DNA of 64,000 nt from an uncultured Porphyromonadaceae bacterium (lineage in GTDB: Bacteria > Bacteroidota > Bacteroidia > Bacteroidales > Muribaculaceae): NCBI GenBank assembly GCA_900548975.1, contig URMS01000004.1, positions 1-64,000 of the forward strand, written 5' to 3'. The stretch's first letter is position 1. Every line of letters starts with the position of its first letter. The notes below the pieces were generated by a model. The model saw only the letters and a list, made by a program, of their open reading frames with translations, made no database searches and had not been told where the DNA came from. Positions 45,934 to 53,686 of this stretch are shown here, piece by piece. The translations under genes and the position numbers were made by a program.

Positions 45934-46251
45934 ATGAGCGATTTTGAACAGCTTATCCAGGAAAACAAACCGACACTGGTCGACTTCTTCGCCACATGGT
46001 GCGGCCCCTGCCGCATGCAGGCTCCTATCCTTGAAGATGTGAAGCAGCGCGTAGGCGACAAGGCCAATATCATAAAAGTCGATATCGACAAGAATCAGGA
46101 ACTGGCAGCCCGCTACGGCGTGCGCTCCGTGCCGACTCTTATCATGTTCAAGAACGGCGAAGCCGTGTGGCGCACCGTAGGTGTGCAGCAGGCCGAGCTC
46201 CTCGAACAGAAAATAAAAGATCATCAGGAAACCAAATCGGACGAATTCTGA
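45934..46251 (+). CDS. trxA: Thioredoxin
   Basis: A 105-residue thioredoxin. The active site WCGPC is intact (FFATWCGPCRMQAP), with the cis-proline region VRSVPTLIMFKNG. It is cytoplasmic and reduces protein disulfides. It is followed 26 bases later by a second thioredoxin-fold gene with a degenerate active site. Confidence 0.95.
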   Translation: MSDFEQLIQENKPTLVDFFATWCGPCRMQAPILEDVKQRVGDKANIIKVDIDKNQELAARYGVRSVPTLIMFKNGEAVWRTVGVQQAELLEQKIKDHQETKSDEF

Positions 46252-46277
46252 CGTCCGCAAAAAAATCTCTCCACATC

Positions 46278-46595
46278 ATGACTACAGACACTACAACAGA
46301 CACAAAACTCCAGCAATATCTCGCCGAAAGCAAACCGACACTCGTGGAATTCTATAATCCCGAAAAGGAATGCTGCCAGGCCATGACCCACGTATTCGAC
46401 GAACTCCGCAAACGCATAGGCGACCGCGCCAACATAGTCCAGATCAACGGCCGTGAAAGCGAAGACCTCATGAAAGAATACAAAATCGACACCTATCCGA
46501 CCTATATTCTCTTCAAAGACGGCCAGGAAGCATGGCGCGACAGCGGCCGCAAGCCCGTACAGGAACTGGAGCATATGGTACGCAGTTTCATCTGA
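46278..46595 (+). CDS. Thioredoxin-fold protein with degenerate active site
   Basis: A 105-residue paralogue of the preceding thioredoxin. The fold is kept (PTLVEFYNPEKECCQAM, IDTYPTYILFKDGQEAWRDSG), but the WCGPC site is replaced by EKECC: the first catalytic cysteine is lost, while a CC pair covers the second position. It cannot do the normal dithiol exchange in the usual way; monothiol chemistry or a binding role is possible. I chose the start at 46278 (MTTDTTTD); the frame is open upstream through the trxA gene in another frame, which is not coding. Confidence 0.85.
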   Translation: MTTDTTTDTKLQQYLAESKPTLVEFYNPEKECCQAMTHVFDELRKRIGDRANIVQINGRESEDLMKEYKIDTYPTYILFKDGQEAWRDSGRKPVQELEHMVRSFI

Positions 46596-46608
46596 TACCT
46601 TACCCTAA

Positions 46609-46666
46609 AAACCGCGCAGTCCGGCTATCTGTCCCGCGAACGACAGAAACGCCAACTGCGCGGTTT
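46609..46666 (+). terminator. Intrinsic terminator after the thioredoxin pair
   Basis: AAACCGCGCAGT (46609-46620) pairs with ACTGCGCGGTTT (46655-46666), 12 bases perfect, with an extended loop. Confidence 0.75.
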
Positions 46667-46725
46667 CTTATGTCTTTAAGACTCTTTTTTATCGGCGAAA
46701 GAGGCGGATTTCGCCTTTAATTTCT

Positions 46726-46733
46726 TAAATTTG
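46726..46733 (+). promoter_or_regulatory. -7 box of the DUF5606 gene
   Basis: TAAATTTG, matching TAnnTTTG, 29 bases before the start codon. Confidence 0.55.
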
Positions 46734-46762
46734 CACATAAATTACATCTTACAACACAGACC

Positions 46763-47215
46763 ATGCTAAAAGGTATCATTGCAATCACCGGCAAACCCGG
46801 TCTATACAAGCTGCTTAGCCGCGGCAAGAACAATCTTATCGTCGAAAACCTTACTACCGGCAAGCGCACCCCGACATATCCCCACGAAAAAGTGGTGTCG
46901 ATACCCGACATCTCCATATACACCGAAGGCGGCGACACACCTCTGACCGAAGTGTTCGAGAAAGTATACACCGCTACCGAAGGCAAGCCCGTCGATCTCA
47001 AGCAGTTCGCCACGCCCGACGCTCTGCGCGAATATTTCGGCACCATCCTTCCCGACTTCGACCGCGAGCGCGTGTACACCACCGACATCCGCAAGCTCTT
47101 CTCGTGGTACAATATCCTCATCGCAGCCGGCGTGACCGACTTCAAGAACAAGGAAATTGCCGAAGACGAAGCCGCTGAGGCAGCCGAAGCCGAAGACGAA
47201 GCCGCGACAAAATAA
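46763..47215 (+). CDS. DUF5606 domain protein
   Basis: A 150-residue small protein of the Bacteroidetes DUF5606 family, of unknown function. It begins MLKGIIAITGKPGLYKLLSRGKNNLIVENLTTGKR-like and contains VVSIPDISIYT and SWYNILIAAGVTDF. The C-terminus is alanine/glutamate-rich and acidic. No signal peptide or membrane helix is present, so it is cytoplasmic. It has its own promoter box. Confidence 0.85.
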   Translation: MLKGIIAITGKPGLYKLLSRGKNNLIVENLTTGKRTPTYPHEKVVSIPDISIYTEGGDTPLTEVFEKVYTATEGKPVDLKQFATPDALREYFGTILPDFDRERVYTTDIRKLFSWYNILIAAGVTDFKNKEIAEDEAAEAAEAEDEAATK

Positions 47216-47283
47216 TAATCTACCTATCACAGAGGGGACAGACCGCAGCCAGTCGCGGTCCGCTCCCCTCTTTAAATTCTGCC

Positions 47284-48474
47284 ATGAAATCACGTTTCTT
47301 CCTGTATCTTCTTCTACTGTTATTGTGCCCGGCATCTCTGTCCGCTAAAAAAACGGCGAAAGACACAAAAAAATACGATGTCGCCGCATTCCTGTATCCG
47401 GCATACGCTTCCGATGATCCCCGCTTGCGTCCCTTCTGGCCGATGGGCATAGGCGAATGGGAGACCGTAATGACCGTAGGCGACCGCTACCCCGGCCACT
47501 ACTGGAACCGCAAGCCCCTGTGGGGATATATCAACGAAGCCGATCCGTCGGTTATGGAGATGGAAATCGAGCAGGCCACATCACACGGAATAAACGTGTT
47601 TATCTTCGACTGGTACTGGTTCGACGGCCGCCCGTTCATGGAAACGACCCTCGACAACGGCTTCCTCAAGGCGCGCAACAACGACAAGATGAAATTCTAC
47701 CTCATGTGGGCCAACCACGATGTCCTCAATCTGTGGGACACTCGGCTTGCGCGCTACAACGAGGACAATGTGATATGGACCGGACGCGTCGACCGCGAGG
47801 AATTCGAGAAAATATGCCGCCGCAATATCGAGAAATATTTCAAGCACCCGGGCTACTATAAAATCGACGGCAAGCCGGTGTTCATGATCTACGACATACC
47901 CCAGCTCATTGCCGGACTGGGCGGTGTCGAGGAAACCGCCGACGCCCTGCGGTGGTTTACCGAAGAGACCAAGCGTGCCGGCTTTCCGGGTCTCGACCTG
48001 CAGATAACCATGTGGTCGATCAACCTCAACTACAGCGGTCTCGATGCCGGCAAAACAGGCAACCCGAGCGATGATTTCGTAAAAAAACTCGGCTTTACCA
48101 GTGGCACCCACTATCAGTTCGTGCACTTTACCGACGTGAACGACGACTACGAAAACATACTTGGCCGCGTAGAAGCCGAGTGGAACCGCATCGACAATAC
48201 CTATTCCTTCCCCTACTACCCCCATATCAGCGTGGGATGGGACAACAGCCCCCGCACACAGCACAGCGCCGTGGTCCGCAACAACACCCCCGAGAACTTC
48301 GAGAAAGGACTCCTCAAAGCCAAGGCCTATGCCGACGCCCATCCCGACCAGGCACCGCTTATAACCATCAACAGCTGGAACGAATGGACCGAAACGAGCT
48401 TCCTGCAGCCCTGTAACCTCTATGGCTACGGGTATCTCGACGCCGTGAAGCGAGTGTTCGGCCCGGCAGAATAA
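47284..48474 (+). CDS. GH99/WbsX-like glycosidase-fold protein
   Basis: A 396-residue exported protein with a signal peptide (about 1-21). The fold is that of WbsX / GH99-like TIM-barrel proteins: YPAYASDDPRLRPFWPMGIGEWETV, ATSHGINVFIFDWYWFDGRPFMETTLDNGFL and INSWNEWTETSFLQP at the end. Enzymes of this group act on mannose-containing glycans or are annotated beside glycosyltransferases; activity here is not certain. It is the first of two exported genes; the metallophosphoesterase starts 38 bases later. Confidence 0.8.
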   Translation: MKSRFFLYLLLLLLCPASLSAKKTAKDTKKYDVAAFLYPAYASDDPRLRPFWPMGIGEWETVMTVGDRYPGHYWNRKPLWGYINEADPSVMEMEIEQATSHGINVFIFDWYWFDGRPFMETTLDNGFLKARNNDKMKFYLMWANHDVLNLWDTRLARYNEDNVIWTGRVDREEFEKICRRNIEKYFKHPGYYKIDGKPVFMIYDIPQLIAGLGGVEETADALRWFTEETKRAGFPGLDLQITMWSINLNYSGLDAGKTGNPSDDFVKKLGFTSGTHYQFVHFTDVNDDYENILGRVEAEWNRIDNTYSFPYYPHISVGWDNSPRTQHSAVVRNNTPENFEKGLLKAKAYADAHPDQAPLITINSWNEWTETSFLQPCNLYGYGYLDAVKRVFGPAE

Positions 48475-48512
48475 CCTTAACCGATATTACACAATTATTC
48501 TATAAAACGACT

Positions 48513-50156
48513 ATGAAAAAAGCCATATTCTCACTGATCATTCTCGCCGCAAGCGCATCGGCCATTCAGGCGGCGGTGGTAAGCGGCCGCATCACTTCCC
48601 AAGGCAAGGGGGTGGCGGGAGTACCGGTGTCCGACGGCTATTCCATTGCCGTCACCGATGGCAAGGGCCATTACAGCCTCGACACTGACAAGAAACTCGG
48701 CTACGTATTCTACACCCTTCCGTCGGGATACGAGCCATCGCGCGGCAAAGCCGCATGCGAGCCCGGCATATGGGCACATCTCGACACCGCATCGCCCGAC
48801 AAGGCCGAGACCCACGATTTCGAGATATATCCGGTCGACAACAGGCAGTTCGACCTTGTGGTCGTGACCGACATCCATCTTGCCGACCGCGCCGACGACC
48901 TCGAGCAGTTCCGCAACGGATTCATGCCCCGCATACGGAACTTTGTAGCCGACTCGAAAGTGCCTGTCTACACCGTGGCTCTGGGCGACCTCAGCTGGGA
49001 CCGCTACTGGTATACCAACGGTTTCGGGCCGGCCGAATTTGCCGCCACGCTGCGCGATGTCGACTATCCAACTCTTTTCTTCCCCGTCACCGGCAACCAC
49101 GACAACGACCCGTCGGTGCCCGAGGGCGCTGCCACCGACTATCTTTCGTCGGCGCCGTTCAGAAAGGAGCTTGCACCGTCGTACTACTCGTTCAATCTCG
49201 GCGATGCCCATGTGGTGGTGCTCGACGATATCGTGTATAAAAACGAATATTCGCCCAAGAAGAAATATGCCAAAGGCGTCGTGGGCAACCGCAACTACGA
49301 CGGCGCTCTCACCGAAGAGCAGTTCGACTGGCTGCGCCGCGATCTTGAACTGGTAGCCGACAAAAGCCGGCCGCTCATCATCTGCACCCACATACCGATG
49401 TGGCGCCTGACCTTCGACGGAAAATTCACCACCTATCCCGGTCAGGGAAAAGACGGCGAAGGCTCGCTCAGGTTCGCCGAAATGGTGAAAGACTTCGACA
49501 ACGTGCGCATACTCACCGGCCACACCCACTTCAACTACCACGCGATAGCGCCCGATTATCCGAATATCCACGAAGACAATGTATCGTCGCTGTGCTGCAA
49601 CTTCTGGAACACCAAGGCACTCGCCGGCCGCGACATCTGCTCCGACGGCTCCCCGGCAGCCTTCAAGGTCTACACCTTCGACGGCAAAGACTTTACCTCG
49701 CGCATGGAGGGCGTGGCCGAATGCGACCGCAAGCCGTTCCGTGTCTACGACCTCAATACCGTCAAAAAGACATATGCCACCGACCCTGCATATGCAAAAT
49801 ATCTGGAGCAGCACCCGGCACGTACCGACTACTCGAAGTTCGATGACAATATGGTGATGGTGAACGTTTTCAACTACGAACCGGCCGGCGTCATTACCAT
49901 CAGCGAAGCCGGCAGGCCCCTGGAAGTGACACGTATCACCGCCGACGATCCTCTTGTAGTAGCCGCCTACCCCATACCCATTCTCCTTCAAACAGGGAAA
50001 GCTCCCGGCGGCGATGCCGTGCGTGTGACAAACCACCTGTTCACGGCCAGAACAGCGAGTGCCGACAGCCCCGTGACGGTGACATATACCGACGCCTACG
50101 GCCGCACCACCACCGAAACCCTGGAGCGTCCCGGGCGCTACGACACGGCCATGTGA
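48513..50156 (+). CDS. Calcineurin-like metallophosphoesterase with N- and C-terminal accessory domains
   Basis: A 547-residue exported protein with a signal peptide (about 1-20). An N-terminal carboxypeptidase-regulatory-like domain (about 21-105) precedes the metal-dependent phosphoesterase core: TDIHLAD, GDLSWDRY, GNHDNDPS, CTHIPMW and TGHTHFN. A C-terminal beta-domain (about 420-547) follows, as in the Bacteroidetes calcineurin_C subgroup. The phosphoester substrate is unknown; a periplasmic role in nutrient or glycan phosphate removal is inference. Confidence 0.88.
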   Translation: MKKAIFSLIILAASASAIQAAVVSGRITSQGKGVAGVPVSDGYSIAVTDGKGHYSLDTDKKLGYVFYTLPSGYEPSRGKAACEPGIWAHLDTASPDKAETHDFEIYPVDNRQFDLVVVTDIHLADRADDLEQFRNGFMPRIRNFVADSKVPVYTVALGDLSWDRYWYTNGFGPAEFAATLRDVDYPTLFFPVTGNHDNDPSVPEGAATDYLSSAPFRKELAPSYYSFNLGDAHVVVLDDIVYKNEYSPKKKYAKGVVGNRNYDGALTEEQFDWLRRDLELVADKSRPLIICTHIPMWRLTFDGKFTTYPGQGKDGEGSLRFAEMVKDFDNVRILTGHTHFNYHAIAPDYPNIHEDNVSSLCCNFWNTKALAGRDICSDGSPAAFKVYTFDGKDFTSRMEGVAECDRKPFRVYDLNTVKKTYATDPAYAKYLEQHPARTDYSKFDDNMVMVNVFNYEPAGVITISEAGRPLEVTRITADDPLVVAAYPIPILLQTGKAPGGDAVRVTNHLFTARTASADSPVTVTYTDAYGRTTTETLERPGRYDTAM

Positions 50157-50178
50157 GGTATTTTATACCGTATTTTTT
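50157..50178 (+). terminator. Weak terminator-like hairpin
   Basis: GGTAT / ATACC hairpin (50157-50161 / 50165-50169) directly after the metallophosphoesterase stop, followed by GTATTTTTT. The stem is short. Confidence 0.35.
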
Positions 50179-50210
50179 GCGAGCGTAGCGTCTAATCGGG
50201 GATTTTTGAT

Positions 50211-50218
50211 TACCTTTG
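50211..50218 (+). promoter_or_regulatory. -7 box of the nusB operon
   Basis: TACCTTTG, matching TAnnTTTG, 36 bases before the nusB start. Confidence 0.5.
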
Positions 50219-50254
50219 CAGACCGAACCCGAAAAAGATTGAACATTAACATAT

Positions 50255-51730
50255 ATGATAAACCGCAGTTTAATCAGAATCAAGACCGTCCAGATACTGT
50301 ACTCGTTTCTGTTGACGCGCAAGGATTTCAAACTTGAAAACGCACCGGCCGATACCGACGGCTCCCGCGAGCGTCAGTTCGCATATTCGGTTTATCTCGA
50401 CCTCCTCATTCTTCTTCTCAAACTGAGCTCCATACAGCTCGGTTCCGGCTCGGGCCGCACTCTCGAGGCCGATCCAGGCATAAAGAAGAACCGTGTGGGC
50501 AAAGCGCTTCGCGAAGACTCGTCCATGAGCGCCATCCTGGCGAAAAACCGCAGCCGCCTGTCGAAATTCGACAGCTGTATCGACGATATCATGGGCGCCA
50601 TACTCTCATCGGCAGTCTACACCGACTACAAACGCAAGCGCAAGCTCCAGATGGCCGACGACGTCGCTTTCTGGAACACGGTGTTCACTACCATTATCCG
50701 CAAACACAAGGGTGTGGAGCGTGTGCTCCGCCGCGACGAAAACTTCAGCCACCTCGGTTTCGACAACGGCATGAAGATGTTCTCGCAGACACTGATGTCG
50801 TTCGATGACACCCGCGCCACCTATATCAAGGCCCGCAAGGACCTCGACACATCGCTGAGCCTGGCCTACGACCTGTACCACGCGCTGCTGCTGATGCCGG
50901 TGTACATCACCCGCCTTCAGGAAGCCCGTCTGGACGAGGCCAAGAACAAATATCTTCCCACGCAGGAAGATCTCAATCCCAGTCTCCGCTTTGTCGACAA
51001 CCTCTATGTTAAGGCCGTGACCGGCTGCGAGGCCCTGACCGAGTATGCCAAGGACCATGCCAGCGCCGACCCCGCCAACTGGCGCGACAGCGACCTGCTG
51101 TTCGCCGGTCTGCTCGACCAGATCACATCCAGCGCCCTGTATAAGGAATACATGGAAAGCCCCGCCGGCGATTTCGCCACCGACGCCGCATTCTGGCGTG
51201 AAGTGACACGCACCATCATCGTGCCCTCCGACGAGCTTGCCGAAGCCCTCGAGACCAGCGCCGTGTACTGGAACGACGACCTGGCCATAATGAGCACCTT
51301 CGCCCTCAAGACCATGCGCCGCTCCTACGCCGCGGCCGACGGAGAAAGCGCCGATGACGCCACACAGGACACCGCCGGCAAGATAACGCTTCTGCCTAAA
51401 TTCATGAACGCCGCCGATGAGGCTTTCGGCGCCGAGCTGTTCGAATTCGTGGTAGAGCACCGCGAAGAATACCGCGCGCTCATCGACAGCTTTATCGACA
51501 CCGCCCAGTGGGATACCGAACGCCTGGCTTTCATGGACATAGTGATACTGCTGACAGCTATCGCCGAGATCGTGCACTATCCGTCGATACCCGTTCCGGT
51601 GTCGATGAACGAGTATATCGAAATCGCCAACGACTACAGCACACCGCGCAGCGGCAGCTTCGTAAACGGAATTCTCTACTCCGTAGTGAAGAAACTTTCG
51701 GCCGACGGTGTTATAAATAAAACCGTATAA
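50255..51730 (+). CDS. nusB: Transcription antitermination factor NusB (long form)
   Basis: A 491-residue NusB. The N-terminus INRSLIRIKTVQILYSFLL and the C-terminal MDIVILLTAIAEIVHYPSIPVPVSMNEYIEIANDYSTP region are diagnostic of the Bacteroidetes type. NusB with NusE binds boxA RNA and promotes rRNA antitermination. Bacteroides NusB is about 310 residues, so roughly 180 residues of extra, mostly helical sequence lie in the middle. The order nusB-yajC-ybbR-coaE is normal for the group and supports the call. Confidence 0.9.
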   Translation: MINRSLIRIKTVQILYSFLLTRKDFKLENAPADTDGSRERQFAYSVYLDLLILLLKLSSIQLGSGSGRTLEADPGIKKNRVGKALREDSSMSAILAKNRSRLSKFDSCIDDIMGAILSSAVYTDYKRKRKLQMADDVAFWNTVFTTIIRKHKGVERVLRRDENFSHLGFDNGMKMFSQTLMSFDDTRATYIKARKDLDTSLSLAYDLYHALLLMPVYITRLQEARLDEAKNKYLPTQEDLNPSLRFVDNLYVKAVTGCEALTEYAKDHASADPANWRDSDLLFAGLLDQITSSALYKEYMESPAGDFATDAAFWREVTRTIIVPSDELAEALETSAVYWNDDLAIMSTFALKTMRRSYAAADGESADDATQDTAGKITLLPKFMNAADEAFGAELFEFVVEHREEYRALIDSFIDTAQWDTERLAFMDIVILLTAIAEIVHYPSIPVPVSMNEYIEIANDYSTPRSGSFVNGILYSVVKKLSADGVINKTV

Positions 51731-51750
51731 CCACATAAAACGACAATATA

Positions 51751-52086
51751 ATGCTTAACTACATTCTCCTTGACGGAGCTCAGCCCGCAGGCGGCGGTAT
51801 GGGCAGCATCCTCATGATCGTGGCACTCTTCGTAGTGTTCTACTTCTTCATGATCCGCCCCCAGCAGAAACGACAGAAAGAAATCAAGAAATTCCGCGAA
51901 TCGCTCGACAAAGGCTCCAAAGTAGTTACCGCAGGCGGTATCTACGGCACCATCCGCGAAGTGAGGGACAACAGCTTCATCATCGAAATCGACAACAACG
52001 TGCGCGTCCGCGTCGATAAAGGCTCCGTATATCCCTCGGCCGAGGATGCCAACCAGGCTACTCAGGACGGCAACCAGTCTAAGTAA
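51751..52086 (+). CDS. yajC: Preprotein translocase subunit YajC
   Basis: A 111-residue inner-membrane protein with one helix (MIVALFVVFYFFMIRPQQKRQKE) and the family motif KGSKVVTAGGIYGTIREV. It is an accessory subunit of SecDF-YajC. It lies 20 bases after nusB. Confidence 0.96.
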   Translation: MLNYILLDGAQPAGGGMGSILMIVALFVVFYFFMIRPQQKRQKEIKKFRESLDKGSKVVTAGGIYGTIREVRDNSFIIEIDNNVRVRVDKGSVYPSAEDANQATQDGNQSK

Positions 52087-52124
52087 GATACAGACTGCGT
52101 CCGCAGGCCGGACAAGGTGTCGCC

Positions 52125-53099
52125 ATGGACATTAGAAAAACATTTGGCAGAGTCATGGCCGCGGTGCGTTCGCGCCGCGGCCGCGACTCGTTGATGTTTC
52201 TGCTCTTCGTGTGCATATCGGCGGTGCTGTGGCTTGTGCTGTCGCTCAACGAAGAAGAGCAGTTCGACGTGCGCCTGCCCATGAAGATAACCCATGTGCC
52301 CGACTCGGTGACACTGATCAGTGCGGGTCCCGAGGCGCTCAACGTGAGTCTGCGCGCACGCGGCACACAGGTCATAAAGATGCTCGCGGGGTCCAAGCCC
52401 ACTGTCAATATCGATTTCCGCGCCTATCGCTCCAACGGCCTGCTGCATCTCAACGCCACCGAGCTCAAGGCCGTGGCCCGCACCGCAGCCGGCGGCTCGC
52501 AGGTAAGCGTGGTGTATCCCGACTCTCTCGCAATACCCTACACCACGCATCCCGGCTATCTCCTGCCTGTAAATATCGATTACAAAGTGACCACCAGTCC
52601 GCAATCGGCTCTCAACGGGCGTCCGCGCCTGTCGGCCGACAGCGTGAAAGTGTATATGGCCCCGGGTCTGGCGCTGCCCGACAACTACAACGCCGTTACC
52701 ACCGAACCGATAAGGCTCGCGGCCCTCGACGAGAGCCGGACGCAGCGCGTGCGCCTCGTAGGCCCCGCCGGTTCGAGAGTGATTCCCGACAGTATCGACG
52801 TGTCGTTCGAAGTGGAACCGCTCATATTCAAGAGCCGTAAGGTGGTTATCGAACCGGTCAACGTGCCCGAAGGCACCAAACTCATAACCTTCCCGGCTCA
52901 GATCGACGTATTCTACATGGTTCCCATGAGTGCCTACGCCAACAGCGATCCGCACTTCCGCATCGTTGCCGACTACAAACGCATCAATCCGCAGAATCCG
53001 TCGAAAATGATGAAACTGACGCTGCGCGACGTACCGTCGAACCTGCAGAACGTGCATCTGTCGGTAGACAGCGCCGAATATATTATAGAACACCGATGA
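52125..53099 (+). CDS. YbbR-like domain protein
   Basis: A 324-residue protein with an N-terminal membrane helix (SLMFLLFVCISAVLWLVLSL, about 26-45) and two to three YbbR-like domains outside the membrane (about 50-320). In Firmicutes YbbR (CdaR) regulates the c-di-AMP cyclase; in Bacteroidetes its role is unclear and no cyclase gene is adjacent. It sits between yajC and coaE, and its stop overlaps the coaE start (ATGA). Confidence 0.85.
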   Translation: MDIRKTFGRVMAAVRSRRGRDSLMFLLFVCISAVLWLVLSLNEEEQFDVRLPMKITHVPDSVTLISAGPEALNVSLRARGTQVIKMLAGSKPTVNIDFRAYRSNGLLHLNATELKAVARTAAGGSQVSVVYPDSLAIPYTTHPGYLLPVNIDYKVTTSPQSALNGRPRLSADSVKVYMAPGLALPDNYNAVTTEPIRLAALDESRTQRVRLVGPAGSRVIPDSIDVSFEVEPLIFKSRKVVIEPVNVPEGTKLITFPAQIDVFYMVPMSAYANSDPHFRIVADYKRINPQNPSKMMKLTLRDVPSNLQNVHLSVDSAEYIIEHR

Positions 53100-53677
53100 A
53101 ACTTCTGGTAGCGATAACAGGCGGCATAGGATCGGGCAAATCGGTGGTTTGCCGCATACTGCGCACGCTCGGTTACCCTGTGTACGACTGCGACAGCCGC
53201 GCCAAGACCCTCATGGATGCCGACGACACCATCAAACGGCGTCTTACCGAAGAAATCGACAGTCTCTGCGTGGTCGACGGCGCCATCGACCGCCGGCGCC
53301 TTGCCGCCGTGGTATTCGAAGACGCCGAAAAGCTCGCAATGCTCAACTCCATGGTGCACTCGGCCGTCCGCGACGACATCGCCGCATGGGTTGGCGAACA
53401 GGAGCGGAACATAACATTTGTGGAGACGGCCATACTCTACGAAAGCGGCCTCAATACGATGGTCGACGCCGAATGGCGCGTGGAGTCGCCGCTGGAACTG
53501 CGCATAGCGCGCACCATGAAGCGCAGCGCCATGAGCCGCAGCGAAGTTGAAAAGCGCATAGCCGCCCAGAACATCGGCGCTCCGGCGGGAGTAAGCCCCG
53601 TGCGCCGCTTCGACATATACAACGACGAGACACAAGCATTGCTTCCCCAGATAGAAGCGCTTATCACCACCCTATAA
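53096..53677 (+). CDS. coaE: Dephospho-CoA kinase
   Basis: A 193-residue P-loop kinase for the last step of coenzyme A synthesis. Walker A is GGIGSGKS (9-16). The lid and substrate regions are typical (YDCDSRAKTLM, VETAILYESGL). It overlaps the YbbR gene by four bases. Confidence 0.96.
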   Translation: MKLLVAITGGIGSGKSVVCRILRTLGYPVYDCDSRAKTLMDADDTIKRRLTEEIDSLCVVDGAIDRRRLAAVVFEDAEKLAMLNSMVHSAVRDDIAAWVGEQERNITFVETAILYESGLNTMVDAEWRVESPLELRIARTMKRSAMSRSEVEKRIAAQNIGAPAGVSPVRRFDIYNDETQALLPQIEALITTL

Positions 53678-53686
53678 ACCAGACTC

